64,000 bases of DNA from Bacteroidaceae bacterium (GTDB taxonomy: Bacteria > Bacteroidota > Bacteroidia > Bacteroidales > Bacteroidaceae), in assembly GCA_017617805.1 (NCBI GenBank), contig JAFZVN010000035.1:1-64000 (forward strand), in the 5' to 3' direction. A model generated the notes under the pieces. It ran no database searches. It had not been told where the DNA came from and worked only from the letters and a program-made list of their open reading frames with translations. Positions 1-7,074 of the stretch are shown in pieces. The position numbers and the translations under genes were made by a program. The stretch's first letter is position 1. Each line of letters opens with the position of its first letter.

Positions 1-29
1 CTAATCATCCCCCATCTTCAAAACACGAA

Positions 30-53
30 AATTAACCAATTAACCAATTAACC
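30..53. repeat. Left 24-bp inverted repeat flanking the accessory island
   Basis: Three tandem copies of the unit AATTAACC. The exact reverse complement lies at 10344-10367, so the two copies face each other across 10.3 kb of accessory genes. Similar AT-rich tandem words are common between genes in this group, so the pairing may be chance. Confidence 0.6.
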
Positions 54-197
54 ATTAACCAACGTTTGTCTCTTTCATGCTTAGAACGTTGTCATTTCTT
101 TTCATTATTTGAGTCTCCTCGGATAAAATCCATATAAAAATGACGGAACATGCTTGAGTTATTTGCCAGTTTGTGGTATTGTGTACGAATTTATGCC

Positions 198-205
198 TAT
201 CTTTG
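198..205 (+). promoter_or_regulatory. Candidate -7 element for the transposase gene
   Basis: TATCTTTG fits the Bacteroidota -7 consensus TAnnTTTG and lies 59 bp before the start codon at 265. No -33 box sits at the usual 19-21 bp; TTG at 179-181 is too near and TTTG at 170-173 too far, so support is moderate. Confidence 0.4.
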
Positions 206-264
206 CGGTCGAATACAACAAGGGCAGTCAATGTCCCGTCACTTGACAGCAAATTTCATTTGCG

Positions 265-1287
265 ATGGCCAACGAGAACTTAAACACCCCCCAGAACGAG
301 ACCTTTACATGGTTGCAGCCAGGAACATGGCGCAAGCCCTGCATCGTGCATGTCACCATGGTGGCCAACTCACGCCAGGCATTGTTTGGCCGGCTCACGC
401 ACAATGGTTCCGAGGCTGTGGTAGAAAAGACTCCCATCGGCTGGGCACTCATCAATCAGCAGCGCAAACTGTTAGAGATGTGTCCTGAGATCAAGATTCT
501 CGCTGACAAAGTGATGCCCGATCATCACCACATCGTGCTTCAGGTGAAACGGACGATGCCTCGCAGCATCAGGCAGGTGGTGCGCGGCTATATGCAAGGC
601 TGCAAAGAGGAAGCGCGCAAATTGGGGTTCACTGAGAATCTCTATGATGCGCCACCATTTTATCGTGTGCTGACACACAAGGGCCAGCTGCACGCCATGA
701 TAGAATACGTGAAGGCCAACACAGAACGTGCATGGCTGCGCAGGCAGAACCCCGATCTGTTCCGAATGCGTCGCAACACTGAAATGTGTGGGTTGCTATT
801 CACGTCGATGGGCAACCACTTCTTGTTAGATTGGCCAGACCGGCAACTGGTGGAGATGAGTCGAAGTGCCAGCGACGAGCAGATAGAGGAGCGGTTGAAA
901 TCCGTGCTGGCGGCAACTCACAATGGTGCTGTAACCTATACAGCAGCCATCAGTGACGGGGAAAAGAAGATTGCCAGAACGGTGCGTGAGCAAGGGTTTC
1001 CGATCGTGGTGCTGCTCAACGACGGCTTTCCGGCAGAGGGGTCACCTCAAGAGCGCTTTTACAAACCAGGTGGAATTTATTTCGACGCTTGTTCGCGAGG
1101 TCAGCTGCTGCTGATGGAACCCCATGAGAACGCCTTTGTCAATCCTGCCATACAGATAGCGGCAGAGAAGACCCTGAGACAGAAAGCAGAGGCCAAGCAT
1201 CATACTTATACCAGCCTCCCTGTCCAGTCGCAACGTTACAGGTTTTTGGCGCTCAATGAAATGGCGCGCATGTTGGTGAAGCGTTGA
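265..1287 (+). CDS. Y1-family (RAYT/IS200-like) transposase
   Basis: A 340-residue protein resembling single-strand DNA transposases of the Y1/HUH superfamily (REP-associated tyrosine transposases). What is seen: the HUH metal-binding motif in MPDHHHIVL at about residues 84-92, preceded by the beta-strand pattern usual for this fold, followed by a region with several Tyr (for example DAPPFYRVL) that could supply the nucleophile. The C-terminal 130 residues, including GGIYFDACSRGQLLLMEP, form an extra domain often seen in Bacteroidota members. RAYTs nick and join single-stranded DNA at short palindromic repeats and usually occur as single immobile copies. No flanking IS ends are obvious; REP-like palindromes elsewhere in the window are possible substrates. 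The gene stands alone, followed by a strong hairpin at 1301-1329. The family call is fairly secure; activity is inferred. Confidence 0.8.
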   Translation: MANENLNTPQNETFTWLQPGTWRKPCIVHVTMVANSRQALFGRLTHNGSEAVVEKTPIGWALINQQRKLLEMCPEIKILADKVMPDHHHIVLQVKRTMPRSIRQVVRGYMQGCKEEARKLGFTENLYDAPPFYRVLTHKGQLHAMIEYVKANTERAWLRRQNPDLFRMRRNTEMCGLLFTSMGNHFLLDWPDRQLVEMSRSASDEQIEERLKSVLAATHNGAVTYTAAISDGEKKIARTVREQGFPIVVLLNDGFPAEGSPQERFYKPGGIYFDACSRGQLLLMEPHENAFVNPAIQIAAEKTLRQKAEAKHHTYTSLPVQSQRYRFLALNEMARMLVKR

Positions 1288-1300
1288 TGAGACATTCTGC

Positions 1301-1329
1301 ACTTTCATTGATGAAAGATCAATGAAAGT
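1301..1329 (+). terminator. Perfect 12-bp hairpin after the transposase gene
   Basis: ACTTTCATTGAT and its exact reverse complement are separated by five bases and followed by a T-rich run, which fits an intrinsic terminator. Because it adjoins a RAYT gene it could instead be a REP-type substrate; the sequence alone does not decide. Confidence 0.65.
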
Positions 1330-1361
1330 TTATTTATGGTTTTTGGAAAATTGTGGATTTG

Positions 1362-1393
1362 TTTGGTGAGTTGAAAATTAAAATGTACCTTTG
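1362..1393 (+). promoter_or_regulatory. Promoter of the three-gene unknown operon
   Basis: TTTG at 1362-1365, then 20 bp, then TACCTTTG at 1386-1393: a full Bacteroidota promoter 50 bp before the start codon at 1444. It makes 1444-3379 an independently transcribed unit. Confidence 0.75.
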
Positions 1394-1443
1394 CAATGGA
1401 AACTTATGAATAACTTTAAGAAGTACAACTAAACAATTAGTGT

Positions 1444-2685
1444 ATGGATAAAGAAGAGTTTAAAAGACGGCGTGCCGCCATAAAGGAGAAATCTTTGGGT
1501 CTATGGCAAGATATTGATGATCATCGAAATGAGGAAAATCGTGTCATCAACGTTTTACATAATGCAAAACCCATTTTAGAAAAATTGGATATGACATTCG
1601 AAGAAAGAACGTCTTTATCCAAAGTAGATGTATCCATATTGATGTTGGCAACAGCATTACAGCTTGTGCGTATATATTTGCTGCCTAAATTTCAAGAAAG
1701 ATATCTTGATGAAAATCGTATTGACAATGATGATGACATCATTAAAGATATGGAAAAAGAAGAAATTGAGGAGTATAAGAAGAAACACACAAAATGGGAA
1801 TCTAAAAAAAGTGAAAAAGGCTACCGTTCTTGGCAAGAAATAGCTTTTACAATTAAGGTTCCTTACGATGCAACAAAACATTCTGGCAAAGGTTTTAATA
1901 ACCGAAACATGCATGGTGGTCAGCATAGAGTGAAAACCTTAGGCCATGACCCTGTTCTTGGATGGATATTTGGTGTCGCGAATATTATCAGCGACACCAT
2001 AACTATTTGTCCAGAATATCAACTCGGAGAAAAATCCATAAGAATACCCTATATTGAGTCTTACAAGGTCGACATGGGATCAAATTTCTGTTGGAAAGAA
2101 CGGACTACGAATTGGAATGTTTTCAGCAATACTTTCGAGAGCATTGCTGAAGACAAACACAGATTATATGCGGCTTTGTTTTCACAGGGAATTCATCTCG
2201 CTTCGGACAAATATACTAAATTAGGTTTGCCTGTTCCGTTCATAAGTTTATTGGATTCTGATAAAGCATACGATATATACAAAGATGGTTATGACTATTT
2301 GGATTATCTGTATGATACTCAGATTCTCAGGAGAACTATAAAATCTTCTGCACAATCTGTCATGATTAATATGATTATTGGAGCAATACACAAGTTCTTT
2401 TATAATCCCAATAAGGATTTTGACAAAGAATTATACAATGTACGAACAAGAAAGATTATTTTATATTCTAATATAATAGCGACATCCTCAGATGTGGTAC
2501 AAACGACATGTCGCGCCTATATGGGTGATGAAAATGCCATAAAGAACTTTGATCTGGGTGGGTTTCTGGTCACGATTTACCGACTTATTACAGATACAAA
2601 GTACATATTGAGAATAAAAGAGGAATTTATCTATAATGAGTGGGATAGAATTATTGAATCAAAGAACAACATATATAATATATAG
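1444..2685 (+). CDS. Unknown cytoplasmic protein with NMHGGQHR-TLGHDP motif
   Basis: A 413-residue protein I cannot assign. No signal peptide is visible. The N-terminal third is charged and helical, with a Lys/Glu-rich stretch at about residues 95-125. A striking block at residues 155-177 reads NRNMHGGQHR (H157, H161), then TLGHDPVLGWIFG (H168, D169); the density of His, Asp and Gly suggests a conserved active or metal-binding site, but that is inference. The C-terminal 130 residues are helical and fairly hydrophobic. It is first in a tight operon with two small proteins that share a C-terminal motif (gaps of 3 and 10 bp) under its own promoter. Base composition is clearly more AT-rich than the genes downstream, which suggests recent transfer. 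A defence or toxin role is possible from context only. Confidence 0.7.
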   Translation: MDKEEFKRRRAAIKEKSLGLWQDIDDHRNEENRVINVLHNAKPILEKLDMTFEERTSLSKVDVSILMLATALQLVRIYLLPKFQERYLDENRIDNDDDIIKDMEKEEIEEYKKKHTKWESKKSEKGYRSWQEIAFTIKVPYDATKHSGKGFNNRNMHGGQHRVKTLGHDPVLGWIFGVANIISDTITICPEYQLGEKSIRIPYIESYKVDMGSNFCWKERTTNWNVFSNTFESIAEDKHRLYAALFSQGIHLASDKYTKLGLPVPFISLLDSDKAYDIYKDGYDYLDYLYDTQILRRTIKSSAQSVMINMIIGAIHKFFYNPNKDFDKELYNVRTRKIILYSNIIATSSDVVQTTCRAYMGDENAIKNFDLGGFLVTIYRLITDTKYILRIKEEFIYNEWDRIIESKNNIYNI

Positions 2686-2688
2686 TCT

Positions 2689-3024
2689 ATGCTTGATAAA
2701 ATATTAACACCTGTTTTAGAGTATGCAGGAAAGGCTATTGTTAAAGGTGCCACAGCTGCTGGCAAAGCTATTGTCGACCATTTCGCAAAGCACGGTGCTA
2801 AGTATGCAATTGGGGGCGGAGCTGCGGCGGTTGGAGGAGCTGCTTATGTCGTTGGTGAATCGGTTGGCCATAATAAAGGAAAAAAAGAAGGAACTGCAGA
2901 ACAGGCAGCCCGTGATGAGAAGAAAATGAACGACCTACATGAACAACATGAAAGTGACCGTAAACGATGGAATGAAGAAAAACAAGCCTACGAAGATTTA
3001 TTGGATGAAATAGATATTAAATAA
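2689..3024 (+). CDS. Small glycine-zipper protein with GKKEGT-EQA-RDE tail
   Basis: A 111-residue protein of unknown function. The first half is small-residue-rich and amphipathic, with a glycine-zipper-like hydrophobic stretch (AIGGGAAAVGGAAYVVG, about residues 40-56) that could insert in a membrane. From residue 60 the sequence becomes highly charged: GHNKGKKEGTAEQAARDEKK followed by a predicted helix ending in DLLDEID. The same charged tail recurs in the next protein (3035-3379), so the two are paralogues in their C-terminal halves with different N-terminal halves. It starts 3 bp after the stop of the 413-residue gene, indicating co-transcription and probably coupled translation. No family name can be given. 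Confidence 0.7.
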   Translation: MLDKILTPVLEYAGKAIVKGATAAGKAIVDHFAKHGAKYAIGGGAAAVGGAAYVVGESVGHNKGKKEGTAEQAARDEKKMNDLHEQHESDRKRWNEEKQAYEDLLDEIDIK

Positions 3025-3034
3025 GTAGAATGTT

Positions 3035-3379
3035 ATGGGATTAAAGCGTTTGTTTAAAAAAGGTCTGTTAGGTGGTGGTAACCTAATAGAAGGTCATATA
3101 TTTGATGCTCTTCAAAGAAAAAAAGAGACAGGGAAACCATTCAGACAATGTCTGGAAGAATCGGTAAAAGAAACCATTGCCGAGGATTTTCCGGGCACAA
3201 GCCATGTTTATGAAATGGGGAAAAACGATGGGAAAAAGCAGGGCACAATCGAGCAGGCGGAGCGTGATGAGGCAAAAATGCTTAGGATTCACGAAGAACA
3301 TGAGCGTGAACGTGAAAAATGGAGAGAAATAGATAAGGAAAAGGATAGTCTTATTGATGAGTTAGGAAATGGACATTGA
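3035..3379 (+). CDS. Small paralogue with GKKQGT-EQA-RDE tail
   Basis: A 114-residue protein of unknown function, third in the operon. Residues 1-60 contain a basic, Gly-rich start (LFKKGLLGGGNLIEG) and a helical middle without an obvious membrane span. Residues 62-110 align with the tail of the preceding protein: both have G-x-x-x-GKKxGTxEQAxRDExKM, then a His-containing charged helix (HEEHERERE against HEQHESDRK) and a final L-x-DE-I/L. The shared tail suggests a common partner, perhaps the 413-residue protein, while the differing N-termini suggest different targets; this is inference. A strong hairpin at 3405-3454 ends the operon. Confidence 0.7.
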   Translation: MGLKRLFKKGLLGGGNLIEGHIFDALQRKKETGKPFRQCLEESVKETIAEDFPGTSHVYEMGKNDGKKQGTIEQAERDEAKMLRIHEEHEREREKWREIDKEKDSLIDELGNGH

Positions 3380-3404
3380 TTCATCTCATCAAGATTGACA
3401 ACGA

Positions 3405-3454
3405 AACAAACCCACTGATCCTCAACAGCAATGCCGATTGTCAGTGGGTTTGTT
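3405..3454 (+). terminator. Terminator-like hairpin ending the 1444-3379 operon
   Basis: A 14-bp perfect stem (3405-3418 with 3441-3454, core AAACCCACTGA) closes a 22-nt loop. The trailing arm is T-rich. The remainder of 3455-3623 shows no gene or clear signal. Confidence 0.6.
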
Positions 3455-3623
3455 GTTACCCCAAAATGTATCACACAGGTAATGATGGGAACATGGGGTG
3501 ATGAAAAACGGTTGAGCCATCATGTGCAATGTCGTTAAACAGACGATGAAATATCATTAGCAGGGAAATGTTACGGTTTGAAATTGAAATACTCAGAAAA
3601 ATGATAAATAAATATGCAAATAA

Positions 3624-3655
3624 TTTGCAAGAAAATTAAAAGAATGCTAACTTTG
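3624..3655 (+). promoter_or_regulatory. Promoter for the 3725-5065 genes
   Basis: TTTG at 3624-3627, 20 bp spacer, TAACTTTG at 3648-3655, about 70 bp before the start codon at 3725. Spacing and both boxes fit the Bacteroidota consensus. Confidence 0.7.
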
Positions 3656-3724
3656 CAGGCGCTAATTCGACTTCATGCGAGTTATTTGTACTATTTTTTG
3701 GTTTTTTCTAAATTTATTTAATCT

Positions 3725-4108
3725 ATGATCGAGATTTTAAGTGCCAAGAAGTTTCAGATGAAGCTGAAGGCGACAATACAGGCAAGCGGAAGGCTTGGTT
3801 TTACAGACGAAACAGCAAAAGCGCTTCATCTGGAAGCTGGTGTGCCCATCAAATTTGCAAGAGATGATGAGAAGGGCGTGCTTTACTTAGCGCGTGTGCA
3901 GGAAAGGGATGAGGACTCGTTTGAGGTGAAGAAGTCGGGTGACTATTATTATCTCGCCACGCGTACATTGTTTGATACATTGGGCATCGAATACCGCACT
4001 CATTCCGTGATTTTCGACTTTGCCCGTGCAGCATCACTTGATGAGCTGATGGGTGGTGAGGCGTATAAACTGTGTAAACGAGAGAAGCAAAGAAACGACA
4101 AGGAGTGA
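3725..4108 (+). CDS. Conserved Bacteroidota hypothetical protein
   Basis: A 127-residue soluble protein beginning MIEILSAKKFQMKLKATIQ. It has an alternating beta-strand pattern (TIQASGRLGFTDETAKAL, VPIKFARDDE, VLYLARV, DYYYLATRTLF) reminiscent of small AbrB-like or beta-barrel folds, but I see no diagnostic motif. Similar proteins are, to my recollection, widespread single genes in Bacteroidota mobile regions; the function is not known to me. It is first of three closely spaced genes under the promoter at 3624-3655, and its C-terminus is Lys/Arg-rich, which would suit nucleic acid binding (inference). Confidence 0.65.
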   Translation: MIEILSAKKFQMKLKATIQASGRLGFTDETAKALHLEAGVPIKFARDDEKGVLYLARVQERDEDSFEVKKSGDYYYLATRTLFDTLGIEYRTHSVIFDFARAASLDELMGGEAYKLCKREKQRNDKE

Positions 4109-4152
4109 AAAAGGGGCGGAAATCATAATCATTTTTATCAAAATACATTCAG

Positions 4153-4578
4153 ATGTCTGGTATCGCAACCACAATTCCAAGTTCATCCAGCAAAGCCAAT
4201 GCTGTCATGACTTCGGCACAAAACCATGCCGAGGAAGCTGTAAGTGTGCCAACCATGCATGTGGATTTTTGTAAAAAGGTGAAACGAGAAATCAAGCGGT
4301 ATGGTGTGATTTCAGCCATGGAACGATGGCGTGTGGTTGGAGAATATATGCATACAGAGGATTGGTGGCCAAAGGTGGCGAGACAAGTGGAAAAGGTGTT
4401 CGACAAGGCTTATGAGAAGTATAACCAACAACAAGAGGCGATGGCAAACCGTCAGCCAGCTCCCCTCCTTCAGTTGAACAACAATCCGTCAGCCAGCAAT
4501 CCTGTAGGCATCGGCAAGGCAGACCAAGTCATAACGCAGAATTTGGGGGATGTGGCACACACAAAATATAATAGATAG
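4153..4578 (+). CDS. Hypothetical island protein
   Basis: A 141-residue protein with a Ser/Ala-rich N-terminal 30 residues, a central helical basic block at about residues 37-75 (CKKVKREIKRYGVISAMERW, then a Trp pair) and a Pro/Asn-rich, probably disordered C-terminus. The central block could bind nucleic acid, but there is no recognisable domain. The stop at 4576-4578 is one base before the next start at 4580, indicating an operon. I do not recognise the family. Confidence 0.55.
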   Translation: MSGIATTIPSSSSKANAVMTSAQNHAEEAVSVPTMHVDFCKKVKREIKRYGVISAMERWRVVGEYMHTEDWWPKVARQVEKVFDKAYEKYNQQQEAMANRQPAPLLQLNNNPSASNPVGIGKADQVITQNLGDVAHTKYNR

Positions 4579-4579
4579 A

Positions 4580-5065
4580 ATGGAAGACAACAATAAGATA
4601 AGTTTGGAAGGGCTCTTTAAGGGGGCAAATCTCAACGGAGCACAAATTATAGCCGTTAATCAGGGCGAGGTGTACTATCAAAAGTATGGTGAAGCTACAC
4701 CCACGCACAGTAAGACGGAAGAAGAAGTGAAAAATGCCATCGAAAAGCTGATGAACGTAAGGGATAGTCAGGATGAGTTTTTGATGCGCGACCAAGACCA
4801 ATGGTATGCTATCTTCCGTGTGCTTTCCACGTTTTGTGGCTATCCTCAAAAGGCTCCCGATTTCAGCAGAACGATGGAGAATCTTGGCATGGGTGAGATG
4901 AGAGTGCCTTGCAAATACGATAGTTTTCGTAAAGTGTCACCCAACCAACTCCCACAGAATGTTTCCTTATGGCACCAATACAAGAACACAGCCGACCAAT
5001 ACTCCATGAAGCAGGTCGTTGTAGCTGTAAAACTCATGGAACTGCTGGAGATTGACGGACGCTGA
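4580..5065 (+). CDS. Hypothetical island protein
   Basis: A 161-residue protein. I chose the ATG at 4580 (MEDNNKISLEGLFKGANLNG) instead of the in-frame ATG at 4550, because 4550 lies inside the preceding gene and 4580 follows its stop by one base. Short hydrophobic segments alternate with charged helices; the region around residues 55-100 (KTEEEVKNAIEKLM, then WYAIFRVLSTFCGYP) looks like a compact helical domain. No signal peptide or catalytic motif is visible. It ends the first small operon of the island; a terminator follows at 5110. Confidence 0.55.
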   Translation: MEDNNKISLEGLFKGANLNGAQIIAVNQGEVYYQKYGEATPTHSKTEEEVKNAIEKLMNVRDSQDEFLMRDQDQWYAIFRVLSTFCGYPQKAPDFSRTMENLGMGEMRVPCKYDSFRKVSPNQLPQNVSLWHQYKNTADQYSMKQVVVAVKLMELLEIDGR

Positions 5066-5109
5066 AAAAGGACTGTTCCCAATTTCACTACCATTTTCCC
5101 AATCTTATT

Positions 5110-5146
5110 CCCAATCAGGATTTTTCCTCGATTGGGCTTTTTTTTG
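5110..5146 (+). terminator. Intrinsic terminator
   Basis: CCCAATC (5110-5116) pairs with GATTGGG (5130-5136), extended inward by AGGA with TCCT, and is followed by a run of nine T. It closes the 3725-5065 operon. Confidence 0.8.
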
Positions 5147-5150
5147 TCCC

Positions 5151-5158
5151 TACCTTTG
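5151..5158 (+). promoter_or_regulatory. -7 element before the 5224 gene
   Basis: TACCTTTG immediately after the terminator, 65 bp before the start codon. No convincing -33 box is at 20 bp. Confidence 0.5.
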
Positions 5159-5223
5159 CATCGCCAACCTCAAAAAGAGGTGACATAATCAACTCATTAT
5201 TCATACTTAAAAACAAAAAAATT

Positions 5224-5532
5224 ATGATTAAAACAGGAACAATCAAGAAGATTGGGGTGCCACGAGAGTGGACCACCAATGAGGGTGAGAAAAGACTTGC
5301 CTACCCAGTGACAGTGAGCTTGCCCTACGTGCGTCAGGACGGCAAACAGGGAGAGGATCTGATGGTGTGTGAACACAACTGCGCCAATCCGGACTATGTG
5401 AAACAACTCGAAGAACTGATGGAAAGCCAGGCGGAACTGGATCTGACAATTTCATTCTCCGTCAGGAAGGGAAAGGCAGGCGGGGAGTTCACAAACATCA
5501 AGTTGACAAACCTCTCACGGAAAATCAATTAA
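5224..5532 (+). CDS. Small protein, possible OB-fold-like single-strand binding protein
   Basis: A 102-residue protein. The pattern is all-beta with one central helix: strands TGTIKKIGVP, AYPVTVSLPYV, EDLMVCEH, a helix at about residues 58-73 (DYVKQLEELMESQAEL), then LDLTISFSV and FTNIKLTNL. This resembles small OB-fold proteins, and its position just upstream of a primase-helicase-like gene would suit single-strand DNA binding, but there is no diagnostic motif. It has its own promoter, and the gene is more GC-rich than 1444-3379. Function uncertain. Confidence 0.6.
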   Translation: MIKTGTIKKIGVPREWTTNEGEKRLAYPVTVSLPYVRQDGKQGEDLMVCEHNCANPDYVKQLEELMESQAELDLTISFSVRKGKAGGEFTNIKLTNLSRKIN

Positions 5533-5652
5533 TGTCACACAGATGGCACAGATGACACGGATAAAAGAAGAAAATTTCTATCTCGCTGCATAAGGTTTTA
5601 TCGGTTTTTGTTCAAATATATCCGTGAGATCTGTGAAATCTGTGAGAGAAAA
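5533..5652. repeat. Inverted intergenic repeat of ACAGAT words
   Basis: Left arm about 5537-5565 (CACACAGAT, GCACAGATGACACGGAT) is matched in imperfect inverse by about 5619-5647 (ATCCGTGAGATCTGTGAAAT, CTGTGAG). Such near-palindromic words are a feature of Bacteroidota intergenic DNA. It separates the 102-residue gene from the 36-codon gene. Confidence 0.55.
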
Positions 5653-5661
5653 AAGGAAAAG

Positions 5662-5772
5662 ATGATGAAACTGACAAAAAAGGACATTGAGGCCATTATC
5701 TGGCTGCTGAGAGAAATCATCGCATTGTTTCTCAAAATCAAAAAGAACAATAAAGAAAAATTGAAGGATTGA
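5662..5772 (+). CDS. 36-residue amphipathic small protein
   Basis: A short open frame starting ATGATG: a Lys-rich start (MMKLTKKD), a hydrophobic helix IEAIIWLLREIIALFLKI, and a Lys/Asn-rich end. Preceded by the purine-rich AAAAGGAAAAG. It directly precedes a phage-lysozyme-like gene, a position where small membrane-active proteins (holin-like or other very short Bacteroidota ORFs) are common; the holin idea is inference. It is too short to be certain that it is translated. Confidence 0.5.
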   Translation: MMKLTKKDIEAIIWLLREIIALFLKIKKNNKEKLKD

Positions 5773-5797
5773 AAAATTGAAAAATTGAAGTAATAGT

Positions 5798-6253
5798 ATG
5801 AAAAGTAAGAAATTGCCGAGGGGACTGAGGAACAACAACCCGCTGAACATCCGATGGAACCCCAAAACACGACCTTGGCAGGGTCAGAAGAGCCACGATG
5901 GGGAGTTCGCCATCTTCGAGACGATGGAGGACGGCTACAGGGCTGCGTTCCGAGTGCTGGACTCCTACAACAAGAAGCACAACATCTACTCTGTGCGCGA
6001 AATCATCTACCGATGGGCTCCACCACAGGACCACAACCACACGCGTGCCTACATCGAGAGGGTGTGCAAGGAGGCCAGCCTGAGGGAGACTGACATCATC
6101 GTGGTGGACTCGTGGATTGAGGAGAAGCGAGAGGATGCCATGTGGCTGGTCTGGGCAATGGCGAAGGTGGAGAACGGTGATGCGTTCATCTCGTACGCTG
6201 ACATGGAAACCATCAAAAAAGGATACTATAAGGCATTCAAGAAGTACAGTTGA
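5798..6253 (+). CDS. Structural protein P5-like (phage-type muralytic enzyme family)
   Basis: A 151-residue protein with the hallmark N-terminal motif RGLRNNNPLNIRW (residues 7-19) of the family annotated as structural protein P5, named after a phage virion protein and thought to be related to lytic transglycosylases. Further family features are FETMEDGYRAAFRVLDSYNK and HNIYSVREIIYRWAPPQDHN. No signal peptide, so export would need a helper such as a holin or cell lysis. It lies 25 bp after the 36-codon gene. In Bacteroidota, genes of this type accompany VirE-like primase genes in mobile islands, as here. Enzymatic activity is inferred from family only. Confidence 0.8.
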   Translation: MKSKKLPRGLRNNNPLNIRWNPKTRPWQGQKSHDGEFAIFETMEDGYRAAFRVLDSYNKKHNIYSVREIIYRWAPPQDHNHTRAYIERVCKEASLRETDIIVVDSWIEEKREDAMWLVWAMAKVENGDAFISYADMETIKKGYYKAFKKYS

Positions 6254-6338
6254 CAATTGACGGGTTGGAGTGAGGAATTTCACGTGAATGAGCTGGCCAG
6301 CAATTCCTAACTTCTCCTCACTTAAAAACAATCCAATT

Positions 6339-6656
6339 ATGAAAATTCAAATTGAAATCAGCAACGAAACGTTGCAGACCATCATGGATGGCAAGAGAGT
6401 GGAAGGCGCATTGAGATTGATGCCTTCTGAAGGTAAGAAGAAACCGGTGATCAGCTTCAACGCCTACAACCGGAAGCCCTACAAGCGACCCAAAGAGAAT
6501 GTGCTGTTCTATCTGGAACACGGAAGGGTGACGGAATCGCCTGAACGCATCAAGATGTATGAGAGCGTGCCCAAAAGGCTGGGCTTGGCATACGTGGGAA
6601 AGGTGATGGTGAGAGAGGCGAAAACGGCGGCGGAAGAGTTGAACTCTAAACCATAA
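6339..6656 (+). CDS. Hypothetical island protein
   Basis: A 105-residue basic protein. I chose the ATG at 6339 (MKIQIEISNETLQTIMDGKR), not the upstream in-frame ATG at 6288, because the latter would add 17 residues with no conserved look and because AATCCAATT-ATG is a typical Bacteroidota start context. N-terminal beta-strand and helix followed by KPYKRPKENVLFYLEHGRV; no diagnostic motif. It could be a small DNA-binding or phage protein. Flanked by repeat-rich gaps. Confidence 0.5.
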   Translation: MKIQIEISNETLQTIMDGKRVEGALRLMPSEGKKKPVISFNAYNRKPYKRPKENVLFYLEHGRVTESPERIKMYESVPKRLGLAYVGKVMVREAKTAAEELNSKP

Positions 6657-6740
6657 CCATAACCTTAACCATAACCCTAACTCGCCATGCGGGGTGCTAA
6701 AAAAATAGTTATCGTTAAGGTTGTCGTTAACGTTAAAATC
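6657..6740. repeat. Tandem TTAACG-type words and GCCATGCGGGGTGC copy 1
   Basis: AACCATAACCTTAACCATAA-type tandem words at 6648-6680, then GCCATGCGGGGTGCTA at 6683-6698, then GTTATCGTTAAGG/GTCGTTAACG words, then CTAAACTCTAAACACTAAAC. The GCCATGCGGGGTGC block with the following poly-A and GTTATCGTTAA recurs at 6999-7036, again just before a gene. Confidence 0.65.
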
Positions 6741-6772
6741 TCTAAACTCTAAACACTAAACACTAAACCAGA

Positions 6773-6949
6773 ATGTCACGAATTATTATTGAGAATAGGC
6801 GGGAGCGGAAATGGTTGAGGGAAAAGTACCATACGGCCAAGGCTCCCTACATCAGCAAGGCACTGGCGTTTCAGCTGAACACGGATTTGGCTATCAGCAT
6901 CAGACAGGACGCTTTGCGACTGAAAACAGCACAACTTGTGGAGAATTGA
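6773..6949 (+). CDS. 58-residue basic small protein
   Basis: Open frame starting MSRIIIENRRERKWLREKYH, ending LKTAQLVEN. Strongly basic first half, then an Ala/Leu helical second half with a possible helix-turn-helix-like spacing (APYISKALAFQL). Small DNA-binding proteins with this pattern (winged or ribbon type) often lie upstream of VirE-type genes in Bacteroidota islands; this is inference. Preceded and followed by repeat-word gaps. Confidence 0.55.
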   Translation: MSRIIIENRRERKWLREKYHTAKAPYISKALAFQLNTDLAISIRQDALRLKTAQLVEN

Positions 6950-6952
6950 AGC

Positions 6953-7068
6953 GTTGAAAAATTGAAGAACCTTTAGCTCAACGTAGTTAATTGAAGTTGC
7001 CATGCGGGGTGCTATAAAAATAGTTATCGTTAAAGTTAACGTTAAGGTTATCGTTAAGGTTAAAAAAG
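6953..7068. repeat. Intergenic repeat with AACCTTTAGCTC and GCCATGCGGGGTGC copy 2
   Basis: 6953-6979 is a 27-bp block, identical in inverse orientation to 41056-41082 inside the aromatic operon. It is followed by AACGTAGTTAATTGAAG, then GCCATGCGGGGTGC (second copy), then GTTATCGTTAA/GTTAACGTTAA tandem words reaching nearly to the primase start codon at 7075. Confidence 0.7.
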
Positions 7069-7074
7069 AACAAC

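Noticed and set aside
30..63. CRISPR-like array of AATTAACC units
   Set aside because: Units are contiguous 8-mers with no spacers and no cas genes nearby.
6657..7068. Telomere-like GTTAAC repeats as the end of a linear replicon
   Set aside because: They lie inside a continuous gene series and are short and degenerate.
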